Source: Leptospiraceae bacterium (GTDB taxonomy: Bacteria > Spirochaetota > Leptospiria > Leptospirales > Leptospiraceae). Taken from it: 64,000 nucleotides of DNA. Numbering within the stretch: position 1 is the stretch's first letter; the number at the start of each line of letters is the position of its first letter. Below, piece after piece: positions 55,711 through 63,649 of this stretch. Position numbers and translations under genes: made by a program. The notes under the pieces were generated by a model. It was not told where the DNA came from and made no database searches. It saw only the letters and a program-made list of their open reading frames with translations. The stretch spans positions 62,001 through 126,000 of the forward strand of contig JADJFV010000035.1 in assembly GCA_016708435.1 (NCBI GenBank). The letters run 5' to 3'.

Positions 55711-55947
55711 ATGTCAAAAGAAAAAAAAGAGTTAGAGTGCAAAATGGTTGGTTCAGTAAGTGAAGTGAATACTCAATTAAAACTTCTTTTAGATGCATTT
55801 TCAGAAGGCAATATCGTGATTGCTGACGGCGAGGATGTAGTTCGATTGTCGCCTGCTGGTTCTGTATCTCTCGAAATAGATACAAATGTAAAGAGCGAAA
55901 AAGAAAAATATATATTGAGATATCTTGGAAAAAACCTAAGCCTGTAG
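55711..55947 (+). CDS. Amphi-Trp-like small protein
   Basis: 78 residues. KELECKMVGSVSEVNTQLKL, then LLDAFSEGNIVIADGEDVVR and LSPAGSVSLEIDTNVKSEKE, fits the small amphi-Trp domain layout (helix, strand, LxP strand, leading to an amphipathic strand with Trp), although here the final Trp is not present. Function unknown. It has a moderately good start (GAGGCG seven bases upstream). Confidence 0.55.
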   Translation: MSKEKKELECKMVGSVSEVNTQLKLLLDAFSEGNIVIADGEDVVRLSPAGSVSLEIDTNVKSEKEKYILRYLGKNLSL

Positions 55948-56089
55948 AATCTATTCCACCTTCTTTTACTATTTCATCAAAAGCATTGGAAACAGAATAA
56001 CTACTCTGTAGTAGCGGATAAGTAGATGTAAATAATATGAGTCATGGTGATATAGGAATTAATGGGGGTTATCTGCGTCTTATACTTTT

Positions 56090-56323
56090 TTAAATAGGTT
56101 TTGAGCCATTCCATTTCTCATGGATTGGGCTTATAATATCGCCAATGAAAAGGACGGTATCTTTTGCGCACCCGAAAGAAGACATTTTAGAATTATTTTT
56201 TATTGGAACCAACTTAGCCATGGGAATTCCACGTTTAGTAATTGTTAATTCAGGATAAAGATTTCCAACATCCTCAAGGATTTTTAAACATTGTGCTTTA
56301 AATTTTCCAGCTGCAATTTCCAT
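56090..56323 (-). CDS. Phd/YefM-type antitoxin, apparently orphan
   Basis: 77 residues from the ATG at 56323, which has GGAGGG five bases upstream; longer open frames lack a ribosome site. MEIAAGKFKAQCLKILEDVG and LTITKRGIPMAKLVPI are the standard Phd/YefM N-terminal DNA-binding fold. The C-terminus (FIGDIISPIHEKW) is the toxin-binding tail. No VapC/PIN gene follows downstream on the minus strand (55950-56089 is too short), so the toxin partner is missing. Confidence 0.72.
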   Translation of the reverse strand: MEIAAGKFKAQCLKILEDVGNLYPELTITKRGIPMAKLVPIKNNSKMSSFGCAKDTVLFIGDIISPIHEKWNGSKPI

Positions 56324-56485
56324 TATTCCCTCCACTAAATTGACTATAGTCATTTCACTATGGTTATTTGAAGTAGTCAAGTGATAATCAACAATTTCAA
56401 TATCAAGCGCATTGCAATCTATAACTCGTTGGTGCTTTAAAATTTGTAAAACCGCAGCAATATCGTAATTTGCCCATAGATTCAA
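56324..56485 (-). pseudogene. Possible remnant upstream of the antitoxin
   Basis: The frame above the antitoxin reads NYDIAAVLQILKHQRVIDCN, ALDIEIVDYHLTTSNN. This looks like part of a helical protein, perhaps the C-terminal half of a PIN-type toxin, but it is short and has no catalytic residues to confirm it. Confidence 0.25.
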
Positions 56486-56494
56486 TTATTATTT

Positions 56495-57460
56495 TTATTT
56501 CGATAGAATCCATTTTTTATCTACAAAATTTATTTTTGCAGAATCTGGTAAAAAATTCCTTTCATCTGAAAAATCATTAAAATATAAAATGTTAACAGAA
56601 TTATTGTTCATCCAAACCGGGGAAAGAATTCCTTCTTTAATACTAAATTCTTCCTCTAATTCATTATTATTTTGATGATTAACAAAATAAATTTTTAAGC
56701 CATTCCCGCAATAATAAGCTGGCGTTCCGTCGGGACAATAATCAGCATCAATTAGTTTCGTATAATCGTCTGATATTACAGGATAATTCCAAAACTCATA
56801 GTCTTTTCCTGATTTAGAATTGATTAGCATTATTCTACTACCTTCGTAGTATTGTATGACAAGGGAATAATAATTAATTTCAGGGATATGTTCTAAAAAT
56901 CGGTAGAATCTACTTACTTCTGTGTTTCCATCTTTCAAAATTAACTTTTCTCCATTCTCTAGTGAAAGAATCAATTCATTTACATTTCGCTGAACGAGTT
57001 TACTGAATTCAATTTTCTTTAATTGAATTGGTTCAATTTTATTATAACATTCAAATGAATTAGAAATTCCTTCACAAATAGCTTTCCATTTTTGGTTTGG
57101 CGCATAACTATGAAAATTTCCCGGAGATTCTTTCACGATGTAGCCAGAAAAAACCCAACCACGTCCAAATTTAGATTCTATTAACACCCAGTGGTCTTTA
57201 ATGCTATTTACAATATCTTCTCTGGAATCTGTTTCTATATGCTTTAGCTTAGTGCGAAAAGGTAATAAATAAATGGATTTACTTTTTATATCTGGCTTTT
57301 CTCGTAGATGAATTCCTGATTTCGATGAAGTCCAAAAATAAATTTCTTCTTCTTTTTTTATATCTTCTTTTTGAACATTTATTTCCTTTGGGAGTTCAAT
57401 ATTTTTTTCTTTGCAAAATCCAAAAAGGAGAATTAGTAATAAGAGTTTAGAGAACATCAT
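56495..57460 (-). CDS. SH3b-domain lipoprotein
   Basis: 321 residues. Signal with FSKLLLLILLFGFC (Cys ~16). A bacterial SH3 domain follows (SKSGIHLREKPDIKSKSIYL, LPFRTKLKHI, WVLIESKFGRGWVFSGYI), usually involved in cell-wall or ligand binding. The remaining ~180 residues are a mixed-fold domain (DADYCPDGTPAYYCGNGLKI) without a name I know. Probably periplasmic or outer-membrane. Confidence 0.7.
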   Translation of the reverse strand: MMFSKLLLLILLFGFCKEKNIELPKEINVQKEDIKKEEEIYFWTSSKSGIHLREKPDIKSKSIYLLPFRTKLKHIETDSREDIVNSIKDHWVLIESKFGRGWVFSGYIVKESPGNFHSYAPNQKWKAICEGISNSFECYNKIEPIQLKKIEFSKLVQRNVNELILSLENGEKLILKDGNTEVSRFYRFLEHIPEINYYSLVIQYYEGSRIMLINSKSGKDYEFWNYPVISDDYTKLIDADYCPDGTPAYYCGNGLKIYFVNHQNNNELEEEFSIKEGILSPVWMNNNSVNILYFNDFSDERNFLPDSAKINFVDKKWILSK

Positions 57461-57534
57461 AATTAGAATATTTTTTTCTGTTTAACAACTTTCATTTGAT
57501 TTTTTCCACTGTAACAACAAATCACCGTTATCCA

Positions 57535-57590
57535 CTACAGCTCCAACGGAGCGCAATACCTCTCCGGCATGGGTGCAAGCCCATGCCGAC
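57535..57590 (-). repeat. Dispersed hairpin repeat (GCATGGG / TATTGCGC family)
   Basis: Minus-strand copy of the repeat at 1650-1712: AGCGCAATACCTC and a perfect GGCATGGG/CCCATGCC stem (57566-57587). Confidence 0.55.
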
Positions 57591-57611
57591 TATTTCTATT
57601 TGTTTCAAATC

Positions 57612-58319
57612 CTAAAGCGGAGGTTTATCGGCTTCCGGGTTTTGCCGCAGATATTCTTCAACTGTCTGTTGTTTTTTGGCGAGTCTAGACAAGTGGTCGT
57701 TAATGATGTTGGCAAAGTTAAGTTTTCCGTTTACGATTTCGAATCTTTCTGATTCCATTGTGCCTAGATCAATTTCATCTTTGATTTCATTTGCTTTTTT
57801 AGCAAGGTCTTCTGCTTTTTTCCAATAGGGAATTGCTTCTTTGTAAAACCCTTCCGCTACTTTGAAAGATTTTTTTAGATCATAGGCGTAGTCTAGATTT
57901 TGAAAGTATACATGTCGTTTGTCATAGAGAGAGGCTATTCGCATATAGGCGCGCATGATTTGTAAGTTCATGTGCATACTCACGAGTAGCCTGTATTTAT
58001 GATATTCCTTTTCGTTCTTCACTTTGCATAGAGCATTGTTTGGTTGACGAAACCGGCTTTCTAAACCAATTTTTAAAAAGTAAATATCTTTTCTTAAATC
58101 ATCTTCACCGTAGTGGAGTTTGAGACCATAGAGTTCGTAGTAATCTTCTAAAAATCTTGGATTCCATTTGTGTAGTTTGTAAGGAACCCATTCGGAGAAT
58201 TTTGTTTTTACTCCGTTCATTTCGTAATCGTAGTTGTAGTTTAGATCTACTTCAGCGGCTAAGCTAGAGTAGGCTAGAAGGAGTAAGGCTATATAAATTT
58301 TTTTAGGAATTAATTTCAT
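57612..58319 (-). CDS. Secreted helical protein, no family recognised
   Basis: 235 residues. A cleavable signal peptide (KKIYIALLLLAYSSLAAE) is followed by a Tyr-rich, strongly helical body (DYYELYGLKLHYGEDDLRKD, RLLVSMHMNLQIMRAYMRIA, FYKEAIPYWKKAEDLAKKAN) without a membrane segment. The KEAIPYWKKA block looks TPR-like. A periplasmic role is likely. It reminds me of conserved Leptospira periplasmic proteins, but I cannot name it. Confidence 0.6.
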   Translation of the reverse strand: MKLIPKKIYIALLLLAYSSLAAEVDLNYNYDYEMNGVKTKFSEWVPYKLHKWNPRFLEDYYELYGLKLHYGEDDLRKDIYFLKIGLESRFRQPNNALCKVKNEKEYHKYRLLVSMHMNLQIMRAYMRIASLYDKRHVYFQNLDYAYDLKKSFKVAEGFYKEAIPYWKKAEDLAKKANEIKDEIDLGTMESERFEIVNGKLNFANIINDHLSRLAKKQQTVEEYLRQNPEADKPPL

Positions 58320-58446
58320 GGATGTATTTTCCGAGAATCGAGAATTAGCGAAACACTATTTAGATTGTCGGAAAAGAAAACTTCATTCCATAGATGGTTT
58401 TCTTCTATCTATGGCAGGCTTTTTACTTTGTATAAGATGACCTTTG

Positions 58447-58554
58447 CTCATCTCCGGTCTAGCTACGCTTATTTCTTCGGTAATTGTCCGGACTAAATTG
58501 CCCTTACTACCCGACCTAGACCGAAGCTACAAGCGTAGCTGAACCGGTGATGAG
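58447..58554. repeat. Long imperfect inverted repeat (~108 bp)
   Basis: CTCATCTCCGGTCTAGCTAC at the left pairs with GTAGCTGAACCGGTGATGAG at the right. The middle repeats GTCCGGAC and GACCTAGACCGAAGCTAC words. It lies in the 250-base gap before the RluA-type gene end. Confidence 0.6.
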
Positions 58555-58571
58555 TTATAGGATACTTATAT

Positions 58572-59507
58572 TCACCTAAACTCCGCTTCTGCTTCGAAGC
58601 GAGTGAATCGTTCTGGAAAAGGAAGAGTAAATTCGATTGTCTTACGCTTGAATGGATGTTTGAACTTGATGGACTGCGAAAAAAGTAAAAGTCCATACTG
58701 GGAGAATTCATTTCCTGTTCTCGAATACAGCATATCGCCCACAACCGGACAGCCCATATTTTGAAAGTGAACACGAATTTGGTGAGTGCGTCCTGTTTCG
58801 ATTTTGATTTCGGCTAGGGAAAAGTTTCGGCTCTTGCGAGAAGAAATGGATTTCATAATCTTGTAGGTCGTAATTGCTTTACGTCCATCTTTACGCACGC
58901 ACATTTTGAGTCGCTCTGTAGGATGACGTCCAAGGGGTAATTCTATTCTACCTTCCGGAAGTTGCGGAGTTTGCACAAGCCACGCATAATAGGTCTTTTC
59001 CACTTCTCGTTTTTGAAACATGCTAGAAAGCTTTATATGAGCTTTGTCTGTCTTTGCAATAATCATTAAACCCGAAGTGGGCTTATCTAATCTATGCACG
59101 ATTCCGGGACGAATTTCCCCACCTATTTGGGAAAGGTTTTTGAAATAGTAGAGAAGTCCATTTACGAGACTAGGAGAATCGTCACCGGGTCCGCCATGCG
59201 AGGCTATGCCTGCTGGTTTATTGATGATTACAAATTCCTCTTCTTCATAGATTATCTCGATTGGCATTTCGACCGGTTCTAGATTAAGCTTTGGCTTTGG
59301 GGGAATTGTGATTTCAAATACTTCCCCTGATTTTACCCTAAAATTGGGTTTTAGCTTGTATTTTGGGTTCGAGACACAAAGAATATGTCCGTTTTTAATC
59401 CATTTTTGGATAGATGTTCGAGAAATATCGTCTCCTGTGGATTGCGCGAGGAATTGGTCTAGGCGGAAGTCGTTTTGGTCTTCCTGAACGTTAATTGTTA
59501 TTATCAT
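58572..59507 (-). CDS. RluA-family pseudouridine synthase
   Basis: 311 residues. S4 RNA-binding domain first (RLDQFLAQSTGDDISRTSIQ, KWIKNGHI), then the catalytic domain with the Asp in GIVHRLDKPTSGLMIIAKT, and the late motif GRTHQIRVHFQNMGCPVVGD. It makes pseudouridine in 23S rRNA or tRNA; RluD-like with an S4 domain is the likeliest type. Typical length. Confidence 0.9.
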   Translation of the reverse strand: MIITINVQEDQNDFRLDQFLAQSTGDDISRTSIQKWIKNGHILCVSNPKYKLKPNFRVKSGEVFEITIPPKPKLNLEPVEMPIEIIYEEEEFVIINKPAGIASHGGPGDDSPSLVNGLLYYFKNLSQIGGEIRPGIVHRLDKPTSGLMIIAKTDKAHIKLSSMFQKREVEKTYYAWLVQTPQLPEGRIELPLGRHPTERLKMCVRKDGRKAITTYKIMKSISSRKSRNFSLAEIKIETGRTHQIRVHFQNMGCPVVGDMLYSRTGNEFSQYGLLLFSQSIKFKHPFKRKTIEFTLPFPERFTRFEAEAEFR

Positions 59508-59606
59508 GAAATTTCGTTTAAGGTATTAAAAATGGTTTTAAAATAAAATATATATTTCTACTGTGGTAATATTCAAAATTCATTATTAGAAAGGAAGCAT
59601 TTATTT

Positions 59607-60323
59607 ATGAATAGACAATTTATTAAAACTGCCCTCGTGATCGGGATTGTATCTACTTCGTTAGCATTTTGTAGTTCTAACGACAAGAAAGCCGCTCCAG
59701 ATCCAAAAGATACTAAACCTGTGGAAGATACAAAGCCTACTGATAGTTCTGCCGCAGAGCCAAAAGATGTTAAGCCTGTTGATGATGCAAAGGATGCAAA
59801 AGATTCCACCGTTGCTAAACGTGACCTAGCGAATCCTGGTGAAGAGTTATTTGCTCAATTGAATGAGTCTTTAAAATCTGCTCGTTATCCTGACGGTAAA
59901 GCTATTGAAGGATTTGCTTACAAAAAATGGGAAATTCCTAACAAGAAAGATTTTATTAAGTGGATAAAAGATTCTGGAGCCGTATTGAAGAAAGGTCTGG
60001 ATGATCTTCCTGCAATTTATACCTTAGAAATTGCTGGGCACACAGATACTGTTGGTCCTGAAACTCCGGAAGGGGCAAAAAAAGGAAATATGTTCTACTC
60101 TGAGCAAAGAGCAAAAGAAGTTAAACAAGCTCTTGTTAAGTTAGGATTCCCTGAAAAGAGAATCGCAACCAAAGCAATGGGTTCTTCTAATCCAATTCCT
60201 GGCATTCCAGGAGAAAGTGCTCAAAACAGACGTGTTACATTCCAATTCCTTGTAACAGAAGCTCCTGCAACTGATTCTACTGACAGCGCTCCAAAGACAG
60301 ACGTTAAAGACGAATCCAAATAA
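59607..60323 (+). CDS. loa22: Loa22-like OmpA-family lipoprotein
   Basis: 238 residues. Lipobox SLAFC (Cys22), a low-complexity Lys/Asp/Pro linker (~25-72), then an OmpA-like peptidoglycan-binding domain. ARYPDGKAIEGFAYKKWEIP, LEIAGHTDTVGPETPEGAKK, GNMFYSEQRAKEVKQALVKL and NRRVTFQFL closely follow my recollection of Leptospira Loa22 (RYPDG, HTD-IGPE-AEGAKKGN). Loa22 is exposed at the surface and linked to virulence in pathogenic Leptospira. The linker here is longer. It is a single gene. Confidence 0.85.
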   Translation: MNRQFIKTALVIGIVSTSLAFCSSNDKKAAPDPKDTKPVEDTKPTDSSAAEPKDVKPVDDAKDAKDSTVAKRDLANPGEELFAQLNESLKSARYPDGKAIEGFAYKKWEIPNKKDFIKWIKDSGAVLKKGLDDLPAIYTLEIAGHTDTVGPETPEGAKKGNMFYSEQRAKEVKQALVKLGFPEKRIATKAMGSSNPIPGIPGESAQNRRVTFQFLVTEAPATDSTDSAPKTDVKDESK

Positions 60324-60349
60324 TTTAAAGTAATTGCATTTCGACTTAC

Positions 60350-60375
60350 GCTCCCTTCGACTTCGCTCAGGGAGC
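60350..60375 (+). terminator. Hairpin downstream of loa22-like gene
   Basis: GCTCCCT and AGGGAGC flank TCGACTTCGCTC, 26 bases after the stop codon. The TCGACTTCGCTCAGGGAGC sort of hairpin is often a dispersed repeat; it may serve as a terminator here. Confidence 0.45.
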
Positions 60376-60406
60376 GGTGATATTTGACTCTGATCAAGAA
60401 TTATCC

Positions 60407-60508
60407 CTGTCATTTCGAACTGCCTTACCGTGAGAAATCTATCTGCCTTAATGCAATAGTTCTAAGAGAGATAGACCTCTCACGAAGAAGCATGTTCGAG
60501 GTGACTGT
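60407..60508. repeat. MITE-like palindromic element, family 1 (short copy)
   Basis: CTGTCATTTCGAACTGCCTT to GTTCGAGGTGACTG, with GAGAAATCTATCTGCC and GAGATAGACCTCTCACG inside. 102 bases; the end is 16 bases before the next gene's ATG. Confidence 0.8.
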
Positions 60509-60523
60509 AAGGTTTTTTTACCC

Positions 60524-60871
60524 ATGAAAGTTTATGAATACAAAGGTTGCTCTACTTGTAAAAACGCTCTTAAGTTTCTAGATGCAAAAAAAATTCCCTA
60601 CACCAAAATTCCAATTCGAGAAAACCCACCAACACTTACTGAGCTGAAGAAAGCTTTGAAGTTTCTGAATGGTGATACTAAAAAACTATTTAATACTTCC
60701 GGTCAAGACTACAAAGCTCTCAATCTAAAAGATAAATTACCTGCGATGAATGAAGAAGACAAATTGAAGCTATTGAATTCAAATGGAAACTTAGTCAAAA
60801 GACCGTTTGTTATTTCTCCGGACTTCGTTTTAGTTGGTTTTAAAGAAGAAGACTGGAAGAACGTATTTTAG
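60524..60871 (+). CDS. ArsC/Spx-family thioredoxin-fold protein
   Basis: 115 residues. YKGCSTCKNALKFLDAKKIP holds Cys9 and Cys12, and LVKRPFVISPDFVLVGFKEE keeps the conserved Arg-Pro. The family includes arsenate reductase-like YffB and the regulator Spx. With CxxC and no signs of an RNA-polymerase contact, a YffB-like or thiol reductase role is likely. The stop overlaps the convergent tsaC gene by four bases. Confidence 0.8.
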   Translation: MKVYEYKGCSTCKNALKFLDAKKIPYTKIPIRENPPTLTELKKALKFLNGDTKKLFNTSGQDYKALNLKDKLPAMNEEDKLKLLNSNGNLVKRPFVISPDFVLVGFKEEDWKNVF

Positions 60872-61476
60872 ATTCGGTCGAAGCCTTTTCCTTCTCTGAG
60901 CACTTCCATTTCATCAGTAGTAAAATCGAGAATGGTAGACATTTCTACTTTTGCAATTCCCCCATCGATGATCGCTTCTACTTGATTTCCGAATAAATCT
61001 TCTAGATCATTAATATCAGTGAGATAAGCATCTCCTGAAAAAACGGAAGTGCAAGTCAATGTGCCATCATGCACTTTCAGTAATTCTTGTATAAAAATGC
61101 TTTCCGGGATTCGAATACCGATTGTTTTTACTTTTGTATTTGCAACTGTCCAGCGTGGTATATTTCGATTAGCCTTTAGAATAAATGTAAACGGTCCGGG
61201 TGTAATTCGTTTCATCAATTTGAATGCATCGTTTGGTAGAAATTCTACATACTCTGAAACAGTTGATATATCGGGGCAGAGAATCGAAAGAGGTTTGTGC
61301 TTATCTGAATGTTTTAGCTCGTGTAACTTTTCAATTCCTTTCTTTGATTTGGAGTCCGCGATGATTGCGTATACCGTATCCGTTGGAAAAATATAAACGG
61401 CACCATTTTTAAGATTTTCTGAAATGGCTTTTAGTGCACGAATTTCTGGATTTTTAGGATGAAGGTTAAGTATCAT
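60868..61476 (-). CDS. tsaC: L-threonylcarbamoyladenylate synthase (TsaC/YrdC-like)
   Basis: 202 residues. SENLKNGAVYIFPTDTVYAI, KHKPLSILCPD, PGPFTFILKAN, IGIRIPES and STILDFTTDEMEVLREGKG give the whole YrdC pattern, with KR/K residues that bind ATP and Ser/Thr near the end. It makes threonylcarbamoyl-AMP for the t6A modification of ANN-decoding tRNAs. Long Sua5 C-terminal domain absent. Confidence 0.88.
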   Translation of the reverse strand: MILNLHPKNPEIRALKAISENLKNGAVYIFPTDTVYAIIADSKSKKGIEKLHELKHSDKHKPLSILCPDISTVSEYVEFLPNDAFKLMKRITPGPFTFILKANRNIPRWTVANTKVKTIGIRIPESIFIQELLKVHDGTLTCTSVFSGDAYLTDINDLEDLFGNQVEAIIDGGIAKVEMSTILDFTTDEMEVLREGKGFDRI

Positions 61477-61501
61477 AGCGTTCGACGTATCGGAAAACAG
61501 T

Positions 61502-61766
61502 CTAATTTGATTTTTTAGATTCGGGTTCTAAGTTTAAGGGGTTACACACTGTATTGCGCCCTTTATAGCTCTCTAGCATTTTATTGTAATCTATGACTCC
61601 ATCGTCATTGAATAAATCTCTACGGATATAATGCTCTCCATTTTCGTAATAATTGCCAATACTATCACAATCATTGATGTCAATATTGGCATGGCTTTTT
61701 TCTCTTTCCACAATTGGCTTGGAAAAATACCAAGCCAAGTATGAGGTAAATGGCAAATGCTTTCAT
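61502..61766 (-). pseudogene. Small lipoprotein, one frameshift in an A/T run
   Basis: The ATG at 61766 starts KAFAIYLILGLVFFQANCGK, a lipoprotein signal with lipobox FQANC, and ends early. A one-base shift near the six-base run at 61695-61700 gives the rest: NIDINDCDSIGNYYENGEHY, IRRDLFNDDGVIDY, ending SKKSN at 61502. The joined protein is ~87 residues and acidic. The first two bases overlap the region of the upstream gene's stop (61768). Function unknown. Confidence 0.55.
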
Positions 61767-61767
61767 T

Positions 61768-62781
61768 TTATTTTTTTGCTGGCTCTGTTGTCGGTGTTGG
61801 AGTAGTCTTTGCATCTTTTGATTCTTTTGCGTCTTTAGAATCCTTTGCATCTTTCTTAGGCTCAGGATTTGGTTTATCCAATTCCTTATTTGTATTTAAT
61901 TCGCCATATTTATTTGTGAGCCCCTTTTTAATTTGTTCTCTTTCTTTCTCTCTTTCTTTTTCTCTTGCAACAAATACAAGTCCGAGTGAATCATCGTATT
62001 CTTTTAAATATTCTTTTGGAATATAGTCATCATCTAATAAAAGATTCTTGCTAACTCGTTCTGGTAGTTTAAGATTTTTATTTTTATGTTTATTGATAGT
62101 GTAATAGATTTTGAACAGACTTTGAAGTGCATTTTTTTGTTCATATAATGCATCTATATGATTGGATTTCGCAGTCAAGACTTGTGAAGATGTAGAAAAT
62201 TCATTCGCTATCACAAGTTGCTTTTCTAATACCGGATAAATATTATCATCCGTATCAGAGTTTACTTTTAAATCCACTAGTTGAAAGGAAGCTTCCGCGT
62301 AGAGCTTATTGTAAGTATCCGCATACTTCTTTGAAAAAGCTTGTGCCTCTGTATTTAAATCAATATAGTTCTGTTCAAAAATTCTTCTAGAAGAGATATA
62401 ATTCTTTTCTTGGAATTTGATACTTGCGTCTACATAGTTTTTCATGATAACGCCGAATTTAGGCTCTGCATCAAAATTCAAAAAAGAGCTTTTCATTTTT
62501 TTTAAGTGCTTTAAATTATTTCTTTTATAATCCGCTGAAACAATTTGTGGATCTACAGTCACTGTGCCTGTTTCCATCTTGAGAGGTTTTCCTTCCTCTT
62601 TTTTTTCAGTAGGAGTCTTTGCTGCTTCCGGTGCACTCGGTGCATTCTTTACTTCTTTAACGCTTACTTGACCAAAAAGAGAAAGCGTAAAGCAAAATAG
62701 AAAAGGAATCAAACTGAGTTTACTACATGTCGTGGGGGAATTGGATTTAATAAATGTAAAGAAAGAAGTATGCGTTTTCAT
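61768..62781 (-). CDS. Secreted helical protein with Lys/Asp-rich tail
   Basis: 337 residues. Signal peptide SLIPFLFCFTLSLFGQ, cleaved before VSVKEV; a Pro/Lys/Glu-rich region, then a helical domain (AEPKFGVIMKNYVDASIKFQ, RRIFEQNYIDLNTEAQAF, YAEASFQLVDLKV). It ends with highly charged helix (REKEREKEREQIKKG) and repeats of KDAKDSKDAKESKDAK and a Thr/Pro tail. The tail recalls the Loa22-like linker. Periplasmic; no family recognised. It is divergent from maf. Confidence 0.65.
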   Translation of the reverse strand: MKTHTSFFTFIKSNSPTTCSKLSLIPFLFCFTLSLFGQVSVKEVKNAPSAPEAAKTPTEKKEEGKPLKMETGTVTVDPQIVSADYKRNNLKHLKKMKSSFLNFDAEPKFGVIMKNYVDASIKFQEKNYISSRRIFEQNYIDLNTEAQAFSKKYADTYNKLYAEASFQLVDLKVNSDTDDNIYPVLEKQLVIANEFSTSSQVLTAKSNHIDALYEQKNALQSLFKIYYTINKHKNKNLKLPERVSKNLLLDDDYIPKEYLKEYDDSLGLVFVAREKEREKEREQIKKGLTNKYGELNTNKELDKPNPEPKKDAKDSKDAKESKDAKTTPTPTTEPAKK

Positions 62782-62828
62782 AGTATACTTATTATCGACA
62801 TTTTTACACTTTACGTAAGAGTGGGTGT

Positions 62829-63389
62829 ATGTTAATTTTAAAGTCTGCCTCTCCTAGAAGACAGCAAATCCTAAAAGACCTAAAACTAAAATTTCTAGCT
62901 GAGCCTTCTCATATAAACGAAGATGCAAGAATAAAAGAGTCTCCCCTTTCCTATCTACAAAGAGTAACAATTGCTAAATTGGAGCTAGAAAAAGCAAAAT
63001 CAGGGAAAGTTTATATTTCCTCCGATACAATTGTTGTCTTGGAAAATCAAATTCTTGGAAAGCCAGTAAATTTTACCGAGGGTATGGAAATTCTCGCGCG
63101 ACTGTCGGGAAAAGCTCATACTGTTTATTCAGGAATTGGAATTGCTAAGAAAGGCGAGGTTTTTTATGACTACGATGAAACAACAGTTGAGTTTAAGCCT
63201 TGGGGAAAAGAAGAAATTGCTGTTTATTTGAATGAATGCAAACCCTACGACAAAGCAGGATCATATGGAATTCAGGATGAAAAAAGCCCAGTTCTACGCT
63301 TTACTGGATCGTATTCGAATGTGCTGGGCTTTCCGTTAAGAAAGTTCTACCAACACTATTCAATTTGGAAGGAATTCTTAAGCCAATAA
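62829..63389 (+). CDS. maf: Maf-family nucleotide pyrophosphatase
   Basis: 186 residues. The SASPRR phosphate loop near the start, SSDTIVVLENQILGKP with the Asp base, and KPYDKAGSYGIQDEKSPV plus GSYSNVLGFPL are the standard Maf motifs. Maf proteins hydrolyse dTTP, UTP or modified nucleotides (house-cleaning) and may affect septation. Twelve bases of its end overlap the next gene on the other strand. Confidence 0.92.
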   Translation: MLILKSASPRRQQILKDLKLKFLAEPSHINEDARIKESPLSYLQRVTIAKLELEKAKSGKVYISSDTIVVLENQILGKPVNFTEGMEILARLSGKAHTVYSGIGIAKKGEVFYDYDETTVEFKPWGKEEIAVYLNECKPYDKAGSYGIQDEKSPVLRFTGSYSNVLGFPLRKFYQHYSIWKEFLSQ

Positions 63390-63605
63390 ATCTAAAATTG
63401 CCCCACGATCAACAGGGACTTTGCCCTTGTCTGACATAGCCTGACGACCATTTTTAAAATCTTTAAAGGCAGATTGGTTAAAATAGTTGTCGTTAGAGTA
63501 AACCTTGTTTACTTGTTCTATTGGAGCGTAAGTATAGATTGGTCGAATGTAAGCGAGTGGCTCAGAAACGAGTGATATTTTTTGTGCACCTTCACCAAAG
63601 TTCAT
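63378..63605 (-). CDS. Small protein, no family recognised
   Basis: 75 residues with AGAGG nine bases before the ATG, which supports it as real. NFGEGAQKISLVSEPLAYIR, then PIYTYAPIEQVNKVYS and FKNGRQAMSDKGKVPVDRGA. No signal or membrane segment. It overlaps the convergent maf gene by 12 bases and is divergent from holA. It is of the kind found as conserved short genes in Leptospira, but I cannot name it. Confidence 0.6.
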   Translation of the reverse strand: MNFGEGAQKISLVSEPLAYIRPIYTYAPIEQVNKVYSNDNYFNQSAFKDFKNGRQAMSDKGKVPVDRGAILDLLA

Positions 63606-63649
63606 AATGTTTTACCTCTTTTACTTATCGGATTTAGTGTACCAGAAAT

